From Candidatus Eiseniibacteriota bacterium (lineage in GTDB: Bacteria > Eisenbacteria > RBG-16-71-46), in assembly GCA_005893365.1 (NCBI GenBank), contig VBPB01000004.1:533-26370 (forward strand): DNA of 25,838 nucleotides. The letters are read 5' to 3'. Under the pieces are notes generated by a model that was not told the origin of the DNA, did no database searches, and was given only the letters and a program-made list of their open reading frames with translations. Both the position numbers and the translations under genes were made by a program. Below are positions 22,903 through 25,838 of the stretch, in pieces; the stretch's first letter is position 1; the number at the start of each line of letters is the position of its first letter.

Positions 22903-23967
22903 ATGAGTCACGACCAGGACCAGGAGCGCCCGCGCGCGACCCCGAGGGGGCGCCGCCCCGGCCTCGGGAACGTGGTGGTGCTCGCCGCCTCGGCGCTGGC
23001 GCTCTTCGTCGTCGGCTCGATCTGGCTCGCGCTCTTCCCGCCGGTGATCGCGGACCTGGGCGGCGCTCCCGACCTCGACGCGGTGGCCACGCGCGTCCGC
23101 ATCCCGATCGGCGACGACGCCCTGAGCGGCTGGCTCGTGCCAGGGAGCCGCCCGGCGCTGGTGATCGTCTTCCACGGCTACGCGCGCGATCACCGGCGGG
23201 CCTGGCGCTACGCGAGCTTCCTGCATCGGGCCGGGTACTCGGTGCTGGCGGTCGACTTCCGCTCCTCGCGCGAGCGCGGACGCAAGCCCACGACCCTCGG
23301 CGTCTACGAGATGCAGGACGCCACCGCCACGCTGGCCTGGGCGCGCCGCAATCCGCGCACCCGAGACGACACCTTGGGGCTGCTCGGCGAGTCGCTGGGC
23401 GCCAGCGTGGCCCTGGTGCTCGCCGCACGGCATCCCGAGGTCGCCGCGGTCGTCGCCGATTGCCCGTTCGCCTCGGGCGAGTGGGCGATGGAGGATGGGG
23501 CGATGATCAAGCTCCATCTGCCCAAGTGGCCCACCGCCGTGCTCGGGCGCGGGCTGGGCCGACTGTTGACCGGCGCCGACCCGTGGGGCCTCGACGTCGC
23601 CGCCGCCGCCGACTCGCTCCAGGACCGGCCGGTGTTCTTGATCCACGCGCAGGGCGACGACCGGTTCTCGACCGAGCAGACCGAGGCCATCTGGCGCGCC
23701 GCCGGCTCGCACGGCGAACTGTGGCTGGCCGGGGGCGACCACAACCAGGCCTGGCAGCGCCATCGGACCGAGTACGAGCGCCGCGTGCTCGCCTTCTTCG
23801 CGCGGAGCCTGAATGGCAGCCCCCATCATCCAGTGGGCGAATCGGTTGCGGGTGCTGCTCGAGACGGAACGAAGCCGGCCGGCTCTCGCCGGGGCGCGGC
23901 GGGCGCGGGGACCGTGACGCAAGGGCACGCGGGCGGCGCGGCGATGGGAAAGGTGCGGGGACAGTGA
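22903..23967 (+). CDS. Membrane-anchored alpha/beta hydrolase
   Basis: 354 residues. An N-terminal charged stretch is followed by a transmembrane segment (VVVLAASALALFVVGSIWLA, about 26-45), then an alpha/beta-hydrolase fold: oxyanion region VIVFHGYARDHR, nucleophile S164 in GESLGAS, acid D252/D253 in HAQGDDRFS and H280 in GGDHNQAW. This resembles the BEM46/YfhR-like peptidase-esterase group; the substrate is unknown. The C-terminal tail after FFARSLNG (about the last 45 residues) is low-complexity Gly/Ala/Arg-rich and lies outside the fold. It follows citrate synthase by 25 nt and could share its transcript. Confidence 0.85.
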   Translation: MSHDQDQERPRATPRGRRPGLGNVVVLAASALALFVVGSIWLALFPPVIADLGGAPDLDAVATRVRIPIGDDALSGWLVPGSRPALVIVFHGYARDHRRAWRYASFLHRAGYSVLAVDFRSSRERGRKPTTLGVYEMQDATATLAWARRNPRTRDDTLGLLGESLGASVALVLAARHPEVAAVVADCPFASGEWAMEDGAMIKLHLPKWPTAVLGRGLGRLLTGADPWGLDVAAAADSLQDRPVFLIHAQGDDRFSTEQTEAIWRAAGSHGELWLAGGDHNQAWQRHRTEYERRVLAFFARSLNGSPHHPVGESVAGAARDGTKPAGSRRGAAGAGTVTQGHAGGAAMGKVRGQ

Positions 23968-24028
23968 GCCGCGCGGGCGGCCGCTTCGGCGCGGTCGATG
24001 TCGCTGCCCAGCCGACCAAGGCGGGCGG

Positions 24029-24740
24029 ATGAGCGCCGCGCCGTCGCTGCGCATCGGCACGCAGGGGTGGGCCTATCCCGACTGGGTCGGGACCTTCTTT
24101 CCGCCCGGCGCCAAGCAGGAAGACTACCTGCCGTTCTACGCCGAGGTGTTCGACACCGTCGAGATCGACACCACCTTCTATCACCCGCCCAAGCCCAGCA
24201 TCGTCCGCTCGTGGGCGCGGCACACGCCCGAGGCGTTCCGGTTCACCGCCAAGCTGCCGCAGGCCATCACCCACACGGCGCGCCTGGCGAGCGTCACCGA
24301 GCTGCTCCAGGAGTTCGCGCGGGCGCTGGAGCCGCTCGGGCCCCGGCTCGGTGCGGCTCGCGGTCGAGTTCCGCCACCGCTCCTGGCACCACCCGGAGAG
24401 CTACGCGCTGCTGCGCGACCGGCGGGCCGCCCTGGCGTGGACCGAGTGGCGCGACCTGCCGCGGCTGACCGAGGTCACCACCGACTTCCTGTATCTGCGC
24501 TGGCTCGGCGAGCGCCGCGCGATCGAGCACTACGACCGCGTGCAGATCGACCGCAGCGTCTCCTTCGACGCCTGGGAGCGCGACCTGCGCGCCGCGTTGC
24601 CGCGGGTGCGCGAGGTCTACGGCTACTTCAACAACCACTGGGCCGGCCATTCGCCCGCCTCGGCGAACGAGATGAAGCGCCGGCTGGGGCTGGTCGCGGT
24701 GGACTGGAGGGAGCGCTGGACCCAGCGGGAGCTGTTCTGA
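24029..24740 (+). pseudogene. DUF72 family protein, broken by an internal out-of-frame deletion
   Basis: The first frame (ATG 24029) encodes a typical DUF72 N-terminus: RIGTQGWAYPDWVGTFFPPG, VEIDTTFYHPPK and FRFTAKLPQAITHTARL, reaching LEPLGPRLG near 24350. The family's next block (the QLPPxF-type region and helix, about 30 residues) is absent. The match resumes in another frame at 24351 with RLAVEFRHRSWH and continues to YGYFNNHWAGHSPASA and the stop at 24740. The loss is about 90-100 bp and not a multiple of three. DUF72 proteins are TIM-barrel proteins of unknown role. The lesion is real or an assembly error, exactly as in the epimerase at 5770. Confidence 0.85.
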
Positions 24741-24755
24741 GGCGTCGCCCGCGCG

Positions 24756-24938
24756 TGGCCTGGACGATTCATGAACCGCAAGCCGAGAAGGCGAGACGGT
24801 GGCCGGCCGCAAGGCGCGGACTCGGGCCGCACCGCGGATGTGTCGAGCGACACGTCGAGGAGCGCACCGAGTCCGCATCGCCGCGGACGGCCAGCGGAAC
24901 GCATTCGGAGGCCACGGGCTCATGAATCGTCCAGGCTA
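24756..24938. repeat. MITE-like long imperfect palindrome between the DUF72 and HNH genes
   Basis: The ends 24758-24774 and 24920-24936 are 17-bp perfect inverted repeats (GCCTGGACGATTCATGA), extended to about 22 bp with a mismatch and a wobble. Inner blocks also pair: GCGGACTCGG 24816-24825 with 24867-24876, and GTGTCG 24840-24845 with CGACAC 24848-24853 around the centre; between them the arms match loosely (for example TGGCCGGCCGC against the complement of 24883-24893). The unit of about 183 bp looks like a miniature inverted-repeat element. The end sequence recalls those of IS1380-type elements (from memory, uncertain). No target duplication is visible. It lies between convergent genes and may end both transcripts. 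Confidence 0.7.
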
Positions 24939-25838
24939 ACCGCGGGGCTGACGACGATCGCCTGCGCTGGGAGGCGGCCGGCCAGCCTCGTGGCCGCAAG
25001 CGCCTCGGCCGCCGCGAGCCGCTTGTGGCGCATGAACTCGGCGCCGAAGGTGCACTCTGCGGTGAACTGGTTGTGGGCACGACACCGGAGCCGGATGCCT
25101 GACACCGTGGCCGTGCCGCCGCGGGCGACTTCCTGCACATGATCGAATTCAAGTCCTGTGCGCGCCTCGCAGCGATGGCCGGCCTCGCTCACGAATGTGC
25201 ACTGGCCCTGGTCGCGCTCCCAGACCTCGCGCTTGACCGGCGCAGGGATATGTCGCGGGTCAGCCGAAGGGCTCCGGCCGGGCCGCGGCCGCTCGGTCGC
25301 TGCGAACTTCTGGCGCTCGAGCTGGGGCACGAGGGCTTGCAGCGCGCGCTTGAAGACCGCCGCGACGTCTCCCGGGGGAATCTGATGGCCGAGCAGCTCC
25401 TGCGCGTAGCACAGCAGGTCGCGCGCCTCTTGGTCCATGGTGAACTGGACCCCGAAGCGCTGCGGCGCCAGCGGCGTCACCCGCTGACGGTCGCCGTCAC
25501 GGTGCTGCACGACGGCCAACGGCGGGGTCTGCGAGAAACCGGCCGTCTCGATGGCAAATGAGGGGCCTGAGGTCGGCATCTCCAGCGGCGTGCCAACTGG
25601 CCGTACGGCCAGTTCAGCAGGTGCCCCGACTCGCTCCACAGCCGGAGTCCCGGTGCCCATGAGAACTGGCCGTCCGGCCAGTTCGTCGGCACGTTCGGGA
25701 GTTGTCATGCCAACTGGCCCCGGGGCCAGTTGGCACGCGGGCTCGATCGCCTGCACCAGCGCAGGCAGGTCCGGTCGAGGGAAGCGCTCCGCAAGCATCT
25801 GCTCGATTCCGGCCCTGGTCTTGTGCGTGGCCGCCGCG
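24920..25838 (-). CDS. HNH endonuclease, 5' end cut by window edge
   Basis: 305 residues are visible; the frame stays open to the right edge (HKTRAGIEQMLAERFPRPD) so the start lies outside. Order: a helical N-terminal part; a Pro-rich low-conservation linker (about residues 34-85) with a three-fold repeat; a region QFTMDQEARDLLCYAQELLG and FKRALQALVPQLERQKFAAT; then the HNH domain, RHIPAPVKREVWERDQGQC, GHRCEARTGLEFDHVQEVA (catalytic His in FDH), RLRCRAHN. I recognise this as a family repeated in many Eisenbacteria- and deltaproteobacteria-like genomes, with unknown role; selfish or repeat-associated activity is possible. The last residues (AVSLDDS, stop) are encoded by the arm of the adjacent palindrome, so the C-terminus was probably altered by insertion. 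Confidence 0.85.
   Translation of the reverse strand, partial: AAATHKTRAGIEQMLAERFPRPDLPALVQAIEPACQLAPGPVGMTTPERADELAGRPVLMGTGTPAVERVGAPAELAVRPVGTPLEMPTSGPSFAIETAGFSQTPPLAVVQHRDGDRQRVTPLAPQRFGVQFTMDQEARDLLCYAQELLGHQIPPGDVAAVFKRALQALVPQLERQKFAATERPRPGRSPSADPRHIPAPVKREVWERDQGQCTFVSEAGHRCEARTGLEFDHVQEVARGGTATVSGIRLRCRAHNQFTAECTFGAEFMRHKRLAAAEALAATRLAGRLPAQAIVVSPAVSLDDS
25595..25735. repeat. Three in-frame palindromes inside the HNH endonuclease gene
   Basis: Copies at 25595-25614 (20-bp perfect, AACTGGCCGTACGGCCAGTT), 25664-25683 (8-bp arms around GTCC) and 25708-25735 (28-bp perfect). The shared core is AACTGGCC-N4-GGCCAGTT. On the coding strand all three are in the same frame and encode (E/Q)LAx(R/G)PV(G/L). 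The centres are 69 and 48 bp apart. Confidence 0.9.

Noticed and set aside
23813..23917. A 34-codon ORF (MAAPIIQWANRLRVLLETE...) overlapping the tail of the hydrolase gene
   Set aside because: It looks somewhat protein-like but has no ribosome site, is very short and fully overlaps a longer gene.
1..25838. CRISPR arrays, rRNA, phage structural genes, toxin-antitoxin or known defence operons
   Set aside because: No regularly spaced direct repeats, rRNA sequence or matching protein families were seen; the only mobile-type signals are the palindromic repeats and the HNH gene.

Overview
The window is 25.8 kb of very GC-rich, densely coded bacterial chromosome with overlapping genes, few intergenic gaps, and GTG and probably CTG starts. 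The source is probably an uncultivated lineage of the Candidatus Eisenbacteria / Gemmatimonadota / deltaproteobacteria-like type. Three things point that way: a bacillithiol operon, a Cys-rich secreted protein of a kind I associate with Eisenbacteria, and an HNH endonuclease family that is abundant in such genomes. This placement is inference from remembered family traits, not a database result.

Left part (1-9140). A truncated tldD-type metalloprotease gene on the minus strand diverges from a long plus-strand gene train: bshC, bshB1, bshA (all three dedicated bacillithiol biosynthesis steps), a DUF1611/DgcN protein, an enolase-superfamily epimerase (DgcA-like, broken by an internal deletion), a membrane histidine kinase and the ribosome-assembly GTPase RsgA. 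Junctions are overlaps or gaps of a few bases, so one transcript is likely, started by a recognisable promoter at 1008-1037.

Middle (9141-17919). A 145-bp palindromic intergenic element precedes a second cluster: zinc-ribbon threonine synthase, NfeD membrane serine protease, its slipin/stomatin partner and a TIGR01777 sugar-nucleotide-epimerase-like protein. A short structured region carrying a perfect tRNA T-arm follows, then an isolated secreted Cys-rich protein with its own terminator, then a lipoprotein coupled to a large secreted GH113-like glycosidase.

Right part (17867-25838). A minus-strand ArnT/PMT-like membrane glycosyltransferase overlaps the glycosidase tail. It is followed on the plus strand by a small duplicated-domain protein of unknown function, an M2-family peptidase with an apparent CTG start, citrate synthase, a membrane-anchored alpha/beta hydrolase and a DUF72 gene that is also broken by an internal out-of-frame deletion. 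The right edge holds a roughly 180-bp MITE-like palindrome fused to the 3' end of an HNH endonuclease gene, and three in-frame palindromes lie inside that gene.

Most genes are ordinary housekeeping or metabolic genes. The less ordinary signals are the intragenic palindromes of the HNH gene and the palindrome supplying its stop codon, the two similar internal deletions, several apparently leaderless genes (a -10 box 6-7 nt before the start codon), two CTG starts, and a possible leader ORF coupled to bshC. No stretch much over 300 bases lacks a gene. The longest (787-1134) holds two divergent promoters and the leader ORF.
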